Positions 24,648 to 34,035 of a DNA stretch of 64,000 bases are shown here, in pieces. The notes beneath the pieces were generated by a model that saw nothing but the letters and a program-made list of their open reading frames with translations, was not told the origin of the DNA and did not search any database. The position numbers and the translations under genes were made by a program. How positions within the stretch are numbered: the first letter of the stretch is position 1; the number at the start of each line of letters is the position of its first letter. Source of the DNA: Solobacterium sp. (lineage in GTDB: Bacteria > Bacillota_I > Bacilli_A > Erysipelotrichales > Erysipelotrichaceae); assembly GCA_022486705.1 (NCBI GenBank), contig JAKVKC010000012.1:1-64000 (forward strand), written 5' to 3'.

Positions 24648-25430
24648 TCATCCAAGCGCGACATCCAGGATCATCATCACACTGAAGCCTACCGCAAAGA
24701 AGATGGTGCCAATATTGGAATGTTCTCCCTCCGACATTTCAGGGATCAGTTCCTCGACTACAACATAGATCATTGCCCCCGCTGCAAACCCTAACAGATA
24801 TGGCAGGATCGGCACAATGATTCCTGCCGCAAGCACCGTGATGATGGCCCCAATCGGTTCCACAATGCCGGAAAGAACACCGCCAAGGAACGACTTTGCC
24901 TTGCCCATGCCATTGGAGTGCAGCGGCATGGAGATGATCGCACCCTCCGGAAAATTCTGAATCGCAATACCAATGGAAAGCGCCATTGCACCGGCTGCTG
25001 TAATGCCGGAATTGCCTGTCACATATCCCGCAAACACAACCCCGACAGCCATTCCTTCCGGGATATTATGCAGTGTCACAGCTAAGATCATCATGGTCGT
25101 CTTTGCCAATCTGCTCTTCGGTCCTTCTGGATCATCACTGAAGCGATGCAAATGCGGAATGACATTGTCCATGAGAAGAAGAAATAATATACCGAACCAA
25201 AAGCCGATCACGGCTGGAATAAATGACCATTTGCCCATCTGTGCAGATTCTTCAATAGCTGGGATCAGCAGGCTCCATACCGAAGCTGCTGTCATCACGC
25301 CTGCCGCAAAACCGGTCAGGATCCTCTGCGTCTTTTCACCAAGTGAATTCTTCATAAAGAAGACACATGCTGCACCGATAGATGTTCCTAGAAAGGGAAT
25401 CAGGATTCCCCAAAATACACTGCTGTTCAT
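24648..25430 (-). CDS. ZIP-family metal transporter
   Basis: This ~260-residue protein has eight membrane segments and the ZIP/ZupT metal motifs: HNIPEGMAVGV in TM4 and QNFPEGAIISMPL in TM5, with VVEELIPEM near the end. The loop HLHRFSDDPEGPKS resembles the variable metal-binding loop. It probably imports Zn2+ or another divalent metal. The frame can be opened upstream at 25475, but the conserved first helix begins after ATG 25430 and an AGAGG lies upstream of that codon. The sRNA gene begins just beyond its stop. Confidence 0.88.
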   Translation of the reverse strand: MNSSVFWGILIPFLGTSIGAACVFFMKNSLGEKTQRILTGFAAGVMTAASVWSLLIPAIEESAQMGKWSFIPAVIGFWFGILFLLLMDNVIPHLHRFSDDPEGPKSRLAKTTMMILAVTLHNIPEGMAVGVVFAGYVTGNSGITAAGAMALSIGIAIQNFPEGAIISMPLHSNGMGKAKSFLGGVLSGIVEPIGAIITVLAAGIIVPILPYLLGFAAGAMIYVVVEELIPEMSEGEHSNIGTIFFAVGFSVMMILDVALG

Positions 25431-25477
25431 ATGAACTGGATACCTCTTTTCATTAACCAATGTATCACAGGTCATCC

Positions 25478-25512
25478 AAAAAATACGGCAGGACGCTCTC
25501 TGCCGTATCTGT
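25478..25512 (-). terminator. Terminator of the VanZ-RDD gene
   Basis: ATACGGCAG/CTGCCGTAT (25483-25508), followed on the minus strand by TTTTT. Confidence 0.85.
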
Positions 25513-25533
25513 TCTTATGCTTAAAATCCCGAT

Positions 25534-26679
25534 TTATTCTGTATCCAATGATCTCGTAGGTATTGTACTGATGATTCCCGTACGGCTGATTTTTTCATAA
25601 AGCATAGGCTTATGCATCACAATAGCATGGAGAACATCCATGACCATAACGATCTCGATCACATAGCAGAGCAGATTGATCCCGTACAGAATATTCTGCA
25701 TCATACCAGTCTGCACCATCATCTCTTTCTGCACCGCCTGTGCCAGCAGTGAATTGCCGCTGACAAATGCCCACAGCACCAGATACCGCAGAAGCAAAGC
25801 AGAGAAAGAAGCTCTCTTTTTATCATTCATGCATACCTGTATGCGGCAGATCGATTTTCCTGGTGAGGAGCCATGCGAAATTGATGCATTCAGCCATTGC
25901 AGAAAAAGGAAGGAACCAATATACAGTTCATCACTGGACAGCCATGAAACATGAAATAGACTTAGGCCGAACTGAATCGCAGTATAGACCAGCATGAACA
26001 GGATCACATCCACAATATCCGCACAGCCTCTGCGCCAAACAGATACTTTCACACTGGCCGCCACAGACTGTTCATCCAGCTGTCTGCGCTGCGGCAGAAA
26101 GAAGGTAAAGGCAGGAGAAAGCACCCAGCCCAGTACCCCGCCCAAGGTATTGCAGATGAGATCATCCGTGTCAAACGTACGGTACGGCGCTGGGTAGTAT
26201 CCGTATAAAGAGGACAGCTGTGTCAATTCAAAGAATAAGCTCAGCAGGAAACTCAGAAAGAACGTCTTCTTCAGACTGCATTTGAAATAATACCTAAGAT
26301 ATATGCCAAATGGTACGACCATCAGAATATTGAAAGCAAGTTCATAGAAACAGGCACTTTTGATAAAGGATAAGATAGAAGAAAGATCCATCATGAATGG
26401 CTTCTTTCGGAAGTAATCAAGAATATTATCAAACGGGATCAATTCAATATGACCGGCATAGCTGAAAGCCGAAAGATCATTCTTATCCGGCAATGGCAGT
26501 ATGATCAGAAAATAGATCGTCAGCATATAATAGGCAAACGTAAAGAAGATCAGTACCTTGAGCCAAGGAATCGAACCATATTTATGGTACTGCACCAAGG
26601 CAAAAGGAAAGGCGATCAAAGCAGCCAATATAGGAAACACAGCAACCGCTGTGATCATAGGTGATAAATACATCGACAT
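25534..26679 (-). CDS. VanZ-RDD fusion membrane protein
   Basis: This 381-residue protein joins two membrane domains. Residues ~1-195 are VanZ-like (NILMVVPFGIYL, SLFFELTQLSSLYG, TFDTDDLICNTLGGVLG), the family that gives low-level teicoplanin resistance. Residues ~215-365 are RDD-like (RRGCADIVDVILF, GSSPGKSICRIQVC), a family of small transporters or membrane proteins. The function of the fusion is unknown. It ends in its own terminator. Confidence 0.8.
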   Translation of the reverse strand: MSMYLSPMITAVAVFPILAALIAFPFALVQYHKYGSIPWLKVLIFFTFAYYMLTIYFLIILPLPDKNDLSAFSYAGHIELIPFDNILDYFRKKPFMMDLSSILSFIKSACFYELAFNILMVVPFGIYLRYYFKCSLKKTFFLSFLLSLFFELTQLSSLYGYYPAPYRTFDTDDLICNTLGGVLGWVLSPAFTFFLPQRRQLDEQSVAASVKVSVWRRGCADIVDVILFMLVYTAIQFGLSLFHVSWLSSDELYIGSFLFLQWLNASISHGSSPGKSICRIQVCMNDKKRASFSALLLRYLVLWAFVSGNSLLAQAVQKEMMVQTGMMQNILYGINLLCYVIEIVMVMDVLHAIVMHKPMLYEKISRTGIISTIPTRSLDTE

Positions 26680-26749
26680 GGCACATCATCCTTCCTCATT
26701 GCGTATCAGAGGATCTGATACACACGTGCTTATTATTCTACCACGCACG

Positions 26750-27316
26750 TCAATGATGAAAAGAAATGCTTGTCATTGTGCCATGATCAAAGCAGATCAC
26801 AAAGCTGTTCGTCGGATCGATCCTGCTATCCATCACGACCTTCTCATGGAACAGGATCCTTCTTGTCTTTTCTTTTGGATCATTCACCTGGATCTCACAG
26901 AAGTTCAGCAGATACGCACAGATGGCTGTCGCATGTGAAACCGCCAAAGCAGTTTCCCCTTCCTGCATCTGATCAAGGATGTACTGCACAGCTCGATTCA
27001 TACGCTCCTTCACTTCATTCAGCGATTCACCATTCAGATTCTTATAATCATGATTTTCATACTGCTGCAACCAAAAGTCATGATCTGCATCACCAACGTT
27101 CCTCTCATGCAGGTCTTCTATGATCTGCGGTGCATCAGAAAAGAAGAGAGCTGTTTCATAAGCCCGCAGATATGGCGAACAAAAGCATCTGTCTGCGTGG
27201 ATCGTATTTCTTTTCATCTGTGCCAATTCTTTTCCTTCCGATGAAAGCGGAATTTTCTCTGTCGGAAGATCTTTTTTCATTGGGATCGAATGGCGCATCA
27301 AGATGATTGTCTTCAT
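26750..27316 (-). CDS. Histidine phosphatase (phosphoglycerate mutase-like) family protein
   Basis: This 188-residue protein starts ILMRHSIP, the RHG-type phosphohistidine motif with Ser in place of Gly. CSPYLRAYETA supplies a phosphate-contacting Arg, and LAVSHATAICAYL the second catalytic His. It should be a phosphatase on a small phosphorylated substrate; which one is not evident. GAGGAG precedes the ATG. Confidence 0.82.
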   Translation of the reverse strand: MKTIILMRHSIPMKKDLPTEKIPLSSEGKELAQMKRNTIHADRCFCSPYLRAYETALFFSDAPQIIEDLHERNVGDADHDFWLQQYENHDYKNLNGESLNEVKERMNRAVQYILDQMQEGETALAVSHATAICAYLLNFCEIQVNDPKEKTRRILFHEKVVMDSRIDPTNSFVICFDHGTMTSISFHH

Positions 27317-27435
27317 ACCGTCTCCTCATTCCGCAAATATGCATAACAGTATAGCATGTTTCCATCGTTTTATGCATGCATGAACAATCCAGCGGACTGT
27401 TCAGAGAAAGTCTATCCTATCACAATATACGATCT

Positions 27436-28602
27436 TTAAGAATTCCAAGGATTGGATGGATCAGGATCGGTAGGATCCCATCCCTTTCTGGCATCATTCA
27501 GATCAATCGTGATTGGCGAAGGCTTCCCTAAGGGACCTGGATTGGCAGCATCATCATAGAAAACAACGACAGTACCGCTGTCACAATTGTCATAGACCCA
27601 CTTTGCATCTCGAACGCACATCCGGACACAGCCCATCGATGCGGCTGTCCCAAGCTTGTTGTATTCTTCCGATTCCAGCTGATCCAATCCTTCGGCATAG
27701 TAAGGAACAGAATGAAACAGAATATTGCCGGTAATGACCGTAGCATACTGCCCATAAACATTGCCGAACAAAGCTCTCCAGCGATATTTGTAGCTCAGAG
27801 CATATGTGCCCAATGGTGTTGCATCTCCGGTTGAACAGACAAAAGCAGTATACGGGACCGTATAGTCTCCCTTTTCATCTTTTGTGTAGATTGTGACCGT
27901 ATTGGCTGCCCGGTTGATCCGGATCAGGTATGGCATAGATGAACTGACCGCCGTTTCTTCTATCTGCTTCTGCACTGCCTGTTTCACAGTTACCGCATAC
28001 GAACCATCTGCTTCTAAGCCATTCTGATCTTTTGCTTTGACACTGACGGTATACTCACCTGCTGTATCCGTATCGACATCACTTGAAACAGTATATGTAT
28101 TTTCCTTGAGCTCATCTGCTTTAGGAATATCTCCATCCACAGGATCTTTAACAGATGCGATATTGCTGAGCGGATCAAAAGCATCTCCCTGCGCCAGCGT
28201 CAGACTGTCTTCATTGAAAGCAATCACCGGCACCTGTGTATCCTGGACCTTGACAGTATACGAAAATTCTTTGTCCACTTCTTTGCCATAGGCATCTGTA
28301 TCCTGCAGCTGATACGTGATCGTCTGTTCACCGATCTTCTTCGTATCTACAGTTCCTTCAGCAGCGATCGTTCCGGTATGATCCAGCACCAGTTTAGAAG
28401 TATCATATACCGATCCATATTCTGCTGTCGTCATTTGCGTATCGACCTGCATTGACAATGCATCCAAAGCATTCTTGTATGCCGTTTTTCTCTGATCCTG
28501 ATCATAGAAGTAATAGCCAGCTGCTCCCAGCAGTGCAATGGCGATGGCAGAACATGCAATGATCCAGATTTTAAATTTGCTTTTCCCTTTTGGCGTATTC
28601 AT
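27436..28602 (-). CDS. L,D-transpeptidase with Ig-like (DUF5011) repeats
   Basis: This 388-residue protein has one N-terminal membrane anchor (13-33) and should face outward. Two Ig-like DUF5011-type domains follow (about 55-120 and 125-205), then a YkuD L,D-transpeptidase domain with HSVPYYAEG and the active-site signature SMGCVRM. YkuD enzymes form 3-3 peptidoglycan cross-links or attach proteins to the wall and are not inhibited by most penicillins. GGGGGA lies upstream of the ATG. Confidence 0.88.
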   Translation of the reverse strand: MNTPKGKSKFKIWIIACSAIAIALLGAAGYYFYDQDQRKTAYKNALDALSMQVDTQMTTAEYGSVYDTSKLVLDHTGTIAAEGTVDTKKIGEQTITYQLQDTDAYGKEVDKEFSYTVKVQDTQVPVIAFNEDSLTLAQGDAFDPLSNIASVKDPVDGDIPKADELKENTYTVSSDVDTDTAGEYTVSVKAKDQNGLEADGSYAVTVKQAVQKQIEETAVSSSMPYLIRINRAANTVTIYTKDEKGDYTVPYTAFVCSTGDATPLGTYALSYKYRWRALFGNVYGQYATVITGNILFHSVPYYAEGLDQLESEEYNKLGTAASMGCVRMCVRDAKWVYDNCDSGTVVVFYDDAANPGPLGKPSPITIDLNDARKGWDPTDPDPSNPWNS

Positions 28603-28656
28603 GATTCCATTATCCCCCGATCATTCTTGAACTTAGCTATATTCTTTTAACAATCC

Positions 28657-29244
28657 CTAAAATCTCAAACTGTACAGTCTGACTTCATCTATGCGGCAGC
28701 AGATATCTTTCAGTTCCTCTCGGCGGCTGATCGGTGCATTGAAAATCAATTGTTCCGGCCGATAAATATCACCGATCTTCTCATTAAGCAAAGACGCACA
28801 CTGCTGTCCCTGACTGTAGCATCTCAGCCAGGAGTGTTCCTTCTCTAAAGAAAATCCCATTCTCCTGTAAAAGCTGTTCGCCGGTATATCTTCCTGCGTC
28901 CAGACTTCACAGTAATGGATATTTTCAGCCAGCAATCTTCTCTTTGTTTCTTCCCATAGTTTTTTTGCGACCGAAAGCTTTCTATACTCCGGCAGAACTC
29001 CTAAATTCCAAACGACCGCATTCCGTTCCCCATGTCTGCTACAGCTGACATCTTCAGAATCCATCTCAGCATCAATAAAGCCAATTACTTTCCCCTGTTC
29101 TTCTGCCACCAGACTGATACTAAAGCCCTTAAATTTATCTTTCTTTCTTTTGATATCATCCCAATAAGAACAATCCAGGAAAGCAATTGTCCGGCACCGC
29201 ACCCATTGCATTTCATCCTCATCACGATATTCTCTGATCCTCAT
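28657..29244 (-). CDS. GNAT-family N-acetyltransferase
   Basis: This 195-residue protein shows the GNAT acetyl-CoA fold: MRIREYRDEDEMQW start, VVWNLGVLPEYRKLSVAKKLWEE as motif A (the usual RxxGxG/A is varied to YRKLSVA), and CEVWTQEDIPANSFYRRMGFSLE as motif B. The acceptor is unknown. AAGGG precedes the start. Confidence 0.8.
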   Translation of the reverse strand: MRIREYRDEDEMQWVRCRTIAFLDCSYWDDIKRKKDKFKGFSISLVAEEQGKVIGFIDAEMDSEDVSCSRHGERNAVVWNLGVLPEYRKLSVAKKLWEETKRRLLAENIHYCEVWTQEDIPANSFYRRMGFSLEKEHSWLRCYSQGQQCASLLNEKIGDIYRPEQLIFNAPISRREELKDICCRIDEVRLYSLRF

Positions 29245-29275
29245 TTGATATATCCCTTCTAAATCATAGGAATCA

Positions 29276-29986
29276 TTATTTATGATCTCTGATCTTCTTC
29301 ACATTATGATTCATTAGATGCCTTCCCAAATGACGATATATGAACTCTTTGCATGGTGACAGTTCCTGCCCATGTTCTTTCAGCAGATCATCTGGTGAAG
29401 CGTAGATTCCAAAGTCCTGATTAATCCCTTCGCTTTGAATATATGTATTGTTTCCATGCCAGTCAATTACTGGATTTCTGAAATCTTTAACATCCACCCC
29501 ATAGCCGCAGAACGCTCCTTCACATTCAGCGTGCTGATCCTGAAGCCTTGATAAATATGTACGGTCAAGAATAAAAGCTTCCAGTTCATACCATTGATTG
29601 TTATAGAAAACTTCGATCCAGCTGTGGAATACATTGTCAGGTGAAAAATGATATACGAATCCGGTCATTGCGCCCTTCTGCAGTTTCTTATCAATCGTAA
29701 ATCCATGTATGCGGCATGGTATTTCTACCGACCGCAGCAGTGCCATGAACAAAGTTCCTTTCGTATTGCATTGCCCATAGCCTTCTTTCAGTACTTTTGA
29801 AGCAGATATATCATCACTTTCGTTATAGCCGAAAAGAATTTCGTCCCGCACAAAATTGTAGACTTCGCCAATCTTAGAAAAGTCATCCAGACTTTGCCAG
29901 TTTCTCCCAGCAACAAGATCTCTGATGCTTTGATCTGAGAAATCCAGCATCCTTGTTTCCGCTAAATATTTGCGATCCATTGCCAT
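29276..29986 (-). CDS. Transglutaminase-like domain protein
   Basis: The protein has the transglutaminase/protease core: the catalytic Cys in GYGQCNTKGTLFMALLRS, the His in FHSWIEVFYNNQWYELE with the third residue just after it. There is no signal peptide. These bacterial members act as peptidases or transferases with unknown targets. The frame extends to a TTG at 30016, but AGGAAAGG sits just before ATG 29986, the likelier start (236 residues). Confidence 0.8.
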   Translation of the reverse strand: MAMDRKYLAETRMLDFSDQSIRDLVAGRNWQSLDDFSKIGEVYNFVRDEILFGYNESDDISASKVLKEGYGQCNTKGTLFMALLRSVEIPCRIHGFTIDKKLQKGAMTGFVYHFSPDNVFHSWIEVFYNNQWYELEAFILDRTYLSRLQDQHAECEGAFCGYGVDVKDFRNPVIDWHGNNTYIQSEGINQDFGIYASPDDLLKEHGQELSPCKEFIYRHLGRHLMNHNVKKIRDHK

Positions 29987-30048
29987 GTGCCTTTCCTGCT
30001 GTTTCCAATCTATCAATATGAATATCAGTATAGCATTGTTTATAAAAG

Positions 30049-30078
30049 AAAAGCACCGATCGATTGACCGATGCTTTT
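30049..30078 (-). terminator. tmRNA terminator
   Basis: AAAAGCATCG/CGGTGCTTTT on the minus strand (one G:U), directly after the tmRNA 3' end. Confidence 0.8.
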
Positions 30079-30083
30079 GTTAG

Positions 30084-30447
30084 TGGAGCTGAGGGGGATC
30101 GAACCCCTGTCCAAGAATTGTCCCACATTCAAGCGTCTACAGTTTGTCCTGCTGATTGATAAGACAGTGAGAATGACAGCAGACTACCCTCTCACTGAAT
30201 TGATCTGTAAGATTGTCGGGATCAGCCTACAGTCGTCAGCTTCACCTTATCCACTTAAGTTACACAGCAGCTGCCAAATGGCAATGCAATTGCTGGGGCG
30301 CTGTCAGCGCATCAAGCGTTGTTAGGCAGCGAAAGCGAGGCTTGCGCCTCTGTTTGTGTTTTTAGCGTTTAAATTTGTTTGATGATATGGTCATCGCTCC
30401 ACTGCAGCTTGAATCAAACAAAGACCTGTCGAAACCATTACAGCCCC
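30084..30447 (-). ncRNA. ssrA: Transfer-messenger RNA (tmRNA)
   Basis: The 5' end GGGGCTG (30447-30441) pairs with CAGCTCC at the 3' end (30091-30085) to form the tRNA-like acceptor stem, with the T arm GGACAGGGGTTCGATCCCC nearby. The tag reading frame runs from GCT 30366 to TAA 30322 and codes AKNTNRGASLAFAA, ending in the protease signal LAFAA. CCA is not encoded (CTA follows the discriminator A), so it must be added. tmRNA frees stalled ribosomes with SmpB, encoded just upstream. Confidence 0.95.
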
Positions 30448-30465
30448 ATGATTGAATGCATAGGT

Positions 30466-30494
30466 AATGTAGCATGCGATTCTTTTCTTTGCAA
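30466..30494 (-). promoter_or_regulatory. tmRNA promoter
   Basis: TTGCAA (30489-30494), 17 bp, TACATT (30466-30471) on the minus strand, about 18 bp before the mature 5' end, so ssrA can be transcribed apart from the rnr-smpB operon. Confidence 0.6.
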
Positions 30495-30499
30495 GCAGA

Positions 30500-31024
30500 T
30501 CAATCCAGTGCATTCCAGATATGATTGAAGACAACACGATAATGCGGTGCATAGTTCTGACGGTAGATCGGACTGTGATGAACAGCTGGATATGCCTGCG
30601 AACGGTACCAGCTGAGATACTCTTCATAGTCGGCCAAAGTGAAGTCTGCTTTCAAGCCGTCAAAGTTCCGCTGGATCAGTTTGATATCTGCTAAGAACTG
30701 ACTTAATGATCCATGGATCACTCCGGCACTGCGGATAAACATGTCATTGACCTGTTCTGCTGTATAGTCATGCAGAGCACGATCCAGGTTCAGTCTGACA
30801 AAAGCATTGCCAATTGGTGTGAACAATGGTGCATCTGCTGATACAGCAACGTCCTTGACTTCTGCTTCAAGCATCTGCAGTGACTGCTGCGGATCTTCAA
30901 CAGCATGTTCTGGTCCATAGTTCCTTTGGTACAGCAGCTTCATGACATCCTGCGGCTGCATCAATGGATACATTTCCAAATGCTTTTTAACAATCTGAAA
31001 TACTTCTGTCTCTTTCTCGTTCAT
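30500..31024 (-). CDS. Conserved protein of unknown function in the smpB operon
   Basis: This 174-residue soluble protein is mainly helical (EVFQIVKKHLEMYPLMQPQDVMKLLYQ) with NYGPEHAVEDPQQSLQMLEAE and a Tyr/His-rich end (YRQNYAPHYRVVFNHIW). I do not recognise a family. Its ATG overlaps the smpB stop (ATGA), so the two are translationally coupled; it sits between smpB and ssrA, but a trans-translation role is only a guess. Confidence 0.65.
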   Translation of the reverse strand: MNEKETEVFQIVKKHLEMYPLMQPQDVMKLLYQRNYGPEHAVEDPQQSLQMLEAEVKDVAVSADAPLFTPIGNAFVRLNLDRALHDYTAEQVNDMFIRSAGVIHGSLSQFLADIKLIQRNFDGLKADFTLADYEEYLSWYRSQAYPAVHHSPIYRQNYAPHYRVVFNHIWNALD

Positions 31025-31491
31025 CCGTGAAATTTGAGAGCCTTTGCCATCTCCCGCTGTGCGTCTCTGACCTTTGAATCTTCACGCTTATCGTAAAGAT
31101 TCTTTCCTTTGGCTAAAGCAATTTCCAGTTTTGCCCGACCATGCTTTAAATACATCTTCGTTGGGATCAAAGTATATCCATCCGTCTTGATGCTCATAAA
31201 TAATTTCTGGATCTCGAACTTATGCATCAGCAATTTCCGATCCCTGGTCTCATCGACATTGAAAATATTTCCCTGCTTATAGGGACTGATATGCATGCCC
31301 TTGATCCAGGCTTCGCCCTGATAGATTGAAATATACGCATCTTTGAACTGCACCTTGCCAGCCCGGATCGATTTGATCTCAGTCCCAGTCAGCACAATGC
31401 CGCACTCAAAGTTCTCTTCCAAGAAGTAGTCATGACGGGCTTTGCGATTCTCTGCGACCAGTTTTACTTTAGTGTCTCTTCCTTCTGCCAT
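31021..31491 (-). CDS. smpB: SsrA-binding protein SmpB
   Basis: SmpB carries tmRNA to stalled ribosomes. The 156 residues show the family motifs: AENRKARHDYFLEENFECGIVLTGTEIKSIR, ISPYKQGN, LHKHE-like LLMHKFEIQKL, and the basic C-terminal tail GKNLYDKREDSKVRDAQREMAKALK that enters the mRNA channel. The start lies inside the 3' end of rnr (23-bp overlap) with a GGAAGAG site, so it is coupled to rnr. Confidence 0.95.
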   Translation of the reverse strand: MAEGRDTKVKLVAENRKARHDYFLEENFECGIVLTGTEIKSIRAGKVQFKDAYISIYQGEAWIKGMHISPYKQGNIFNVDETRDRKLLMHKFEIQKLFMSIKTDGYTLIPTKMYLKHGRAKLEIALAKGKNLYDKREDSKVRDAQREMAKALKFHG

Positions 31492-33679
31492 CTCTCTTCC
31501 TGCCTTCTTTCACATTCCGGCGCTGTTTTCTTCTCGCATCTCTTTTATCTCTTGGATCTTTATGATTGGCAAACACCTTGCCATTCTTTCCGCGCAGGCC
31601 GAAGTCAATGGTACTGTCTTCTTTGTTCGCTGCTAAAACAATGACATTTACTTTCATGCCCATACGATACGTGCGCTTTGATCTTTGCCCGACCAGTTCC
31701 ATGCGATCTGGATTGTAGGCATAATAGTCATCATGCATTTCACTGAGACGGACCAAGCCTTCTACTGTATTCGGAAGCTCTACATAGAAGCCATATCCCG
31801 TGACGCCGGTAATAATGCCCTCGCCCTTTTCTCCGATATGATCCTGCATGTATTCTGCTTTCTTCATATCATCGCAGGCAAATTCAGCATCGCTGCTTTC
31901 TCTTTCTCTGACGGAAGACTGATCAGCGTACTGCTGGCAGAGCTGCTCATCATTTTTTCTCTCTTCGGCATCGGTGCACTGTTCAAAGGAATACTTCCGC
32001 AGCATCCGATGGACCACAAGATCTGGGTACCGGCGGATCGGTGATGTGAAGTGCAGATATTCTTCTTCAGCCAGGCCAAAATGTCCCACGCAATGAGAAT
32101 CATATCTGGCTTTCTGCATGCAGCGCAGCATCATCATGCTCAATACCTGATACTCATCTGTATCTTTCACAGATTCCAAATATCTCTGCAGTTCATTTGG
32201 ATAGATATCCGATTTGCCAATGACCAGCTTATGTCCCATCTGCTCGCTCATATTGACAAAGTTCTTGATCCTTTTCGCCGACGGTTCTTCATGAATACGA
32301 TAGATAGCTGGGATCTCCTGCCATTTCAGAAAGTTCGCTACCGTAACATTGGCAGCGATCATACAGTCTTCGATCATCTCTTCAGCATGGCCTCTTTCTT
32401 TCGGCTCAATGTCGATCGGATGTCCCTTTTCATCTACTTTGATCTCTGCTTCGGTAGAGGCAAAATCAATCGCGCCCTTGGCTTTTCTTTCTCTGCGGAT
32501 GCTGTCTGCACAATCCGCCAGATCGCTCAGCATCGTGCCAAGATTGCTGTACTTCTTCTGCAGTTCTTCATCGCCATCCAGTATCTTATTGACATTGTTA
32601 TATGTCATTCTCTCGGTTGAACGAATATAGGAAGGATAGATCTTATAGTCCCTGACTTCACCCGCTTTATTGATCTGCATCTCTGCCGTCAAAGTCAGAC
32701 GCACTACATGCGGATTCAAAGAACAGATGCCATTGCTCAGTTCATGCGGCAGCATCGGTACAACACGGTCTGTCACATAAGTACTGCATCCTCTTTTTCT
32801 CGCTTCCAGATCCAGCGGTGAGTTCCAAGTCACATAATGCGATACATCCGCAATGGATACTTTCAGCACCCATCCCTTATCATTTTTAACGACCGATACC
32901 GCATCATCAAAGTCCTTAGAATCATCCCCATCAATAGTGACGGTAATATCCTTCGTAAGGTCTGTTCTGCCCGCAAGATCCTTTTCCGGCACTTCCTGGG
33001 GAATATCATGGACCTGTGCCATCACTTCCGCAGGAAAGGCCGCTTCAATATCATGATCCAACAGGATCGAAGTAATATCAACGCCCGGATCATCCTTGTA
33101 GCCGATTGTCTGATCGACTTTCAGCTGCAGCGGTGTTCCATATCTGACAATGCTGCAGAGGACCTTCATGCCTTCGATCGGCGTAAAGTCCTTGCCGCAG
33201 ATGATCTTGATCAGTCTGCCCTGCAGTTTGGCATCATCCGGCTGGAAAGCAAGTCCCTGGGCTCCATTCACGAACGTCCCGATCACATGATCCTTGTTTC
33301 TCTGCAGAACGGCTATGACTCTGCCATATGCTTCCCATGGCTGGCACTGTACCAATACCGTATCGCCATCCAAAGCCGTATTCTGTTCTTTGCTTTCAAT
33401 ACGGATACTGTCCTGATCTTCACGGTCTAAAAAGCCCATACCGGCACGATTCATGGAGATCCTGCCCTCAAAGACTCCAGCCTGCTCTCTCGTCTCATAT
33501 TGATTCTCTGACGTATGGAACAGCTGATGTTCCGCTTCCATGGCATCCAATTCTTTCTTTAAGGATGCCGTATCCTTCTCACTGTTCATCTTCAATTCAT
33601 CTGCGATGTTATTTATTTTTCTTTTTCCTTTTGCATGTCCCTGCAGATATGCAATGATCTGATCTCTGATCTCTGTCAT
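31469..33679 (-). CDS. rnr: Ribonuclease R
   Basis: This 736-residue 3'-5' exoribonuclease has the usual order: N-terminal winged-helix, two cold-shock domains, the RNB catalytic domain with DITVTIDGDDSKDFDDAVSV (the Asp cluster that binds Mg2+), an S1 domain (GEGIITGVTGYGFYVELPNTVEGLVRLSEM) and a Lys/Arg-rich tail. It degrades structured RNA, including messages released by trans-translation, in line with its place beside smpB and ssrA. AGGAG precedes ATG 33679. Confidence 0.95.
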   Translation of the reverse strand: MTEIRDQIIAYLQGHAKGKRKINNIADELKMNSEKDTASLKKELDAMEAEHQLFHTSENQYETREQAGVFEGRISMNRAGMGFLDREDQDSIRIESKEQNTALDGDTVLVQCQPWEAYGRVIAVLQRNKDHVIGTFVNGAQGLAFQPDDAKLQGRLIKIICGKDFTPIEGMKVLCSIVRYGTPLQLKVDQTIGYKDDPGVDITSILLDHDIEAAFPAEVMAQVHDIPQEVPEKDLAGRTDLTKDITVTIDGDDSKDFDDAVSVVKNDKGWVLKVSIADVSHYVTWNSPLDLEARKRGCSTYVTDRVVPMLPHELSNGICSLNPHVVRLTLTAEMQINKAGEVRDYKIYPSYIRSTERMTYNNVNKILDGDEELQKKYSNLGTMLSDLADCADSIRRERKAKGAIDFASTEAEIKVDEKGHPIDIEPKERGHAEEMIEDCMIAANVTVANFLKWQEIPAIYRIHEEPSAKRIKNFVNMSEQMGHKLVIGKSDIYPNELQRYLESVKDTDEYQVLSMMMLRCMQKARYDSHCVGHFGLAEEEYLHFTSPIRRYPDLVVHRMLRKYSFEQCTDAEERKNDEQLCQQYADQSSVRERESSDAEFACDDMKKAEYMQDHIGEKGEGIITGVTGYGFYVELPNTVEGLVRLSEMHDDYYAYNPDRMELVGQRSKRTYRMGMKVNVIVLAANKEDSTIDFGLRGKNGKVFANHKDPRDKRDARRKQRRNVKEGRKRDGRRKRH

Positions 33680-33715
33680 ATATATACATTTCTCCTTATA
33701 AACTATATAAAAGAA

Positions 33716-33736
33716 AAACCGGAATTATCCCGGTTT
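33716..33736 (-). terminator. Partial terminator between secG and rnr
   Basis: AAACCGG and CCGGTTT with a seven-base loop, then TTTCTTTT on the minus strand; it overlaps the secG stop and may lower read-through into rnr. Confidence 0.75.
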
Positions 33737-33959
33737 AACCAACAATTCGGATTGCAATCACTAATACAAAGAATAATATTCCAAGTACCAGAGTTAAATT
33801 TGATACGACCTTTTCAGATCCTCTTTCTTTAACATTTGCAAACAGGTTCAATCCACCGTTTCCAGTGAAGGCCCCTGACATACCATCTGTTTTTCCGCTC
33901 TGCAGCAATGATAGGATAATAATCATTGCAGAATCAATCATTAATAATGCGTTCAGCAT
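33735..33959 (-). CDS. secG: Preprotein translocase subunit SecG
   Basis: This 74-residue protein has two membrane spans and the SecG loop SLLQSGKTDGMSGAFTGNG between them. It helps SecYEG-dependent export. The secG-rnr-smpB order is widely conserved in Bacillota. GGAG precedes the ATG. Confidence 0.93.
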   Translation of the reverse strand: MLNALLMIDSAMIIILSLLQSGKTDGMSGAFTGNGGLNLFANVKERGSEKVVSNLTLVLGILFFVLVIAIRIVG

Positions 33960-34035
33960 AAAGTACTCCTTTCGCCTGCCGGATTATTATAGCATTCCCT
34001 GTTTTGTCATGCAATTCCAATCGACTTTGTGAAAT

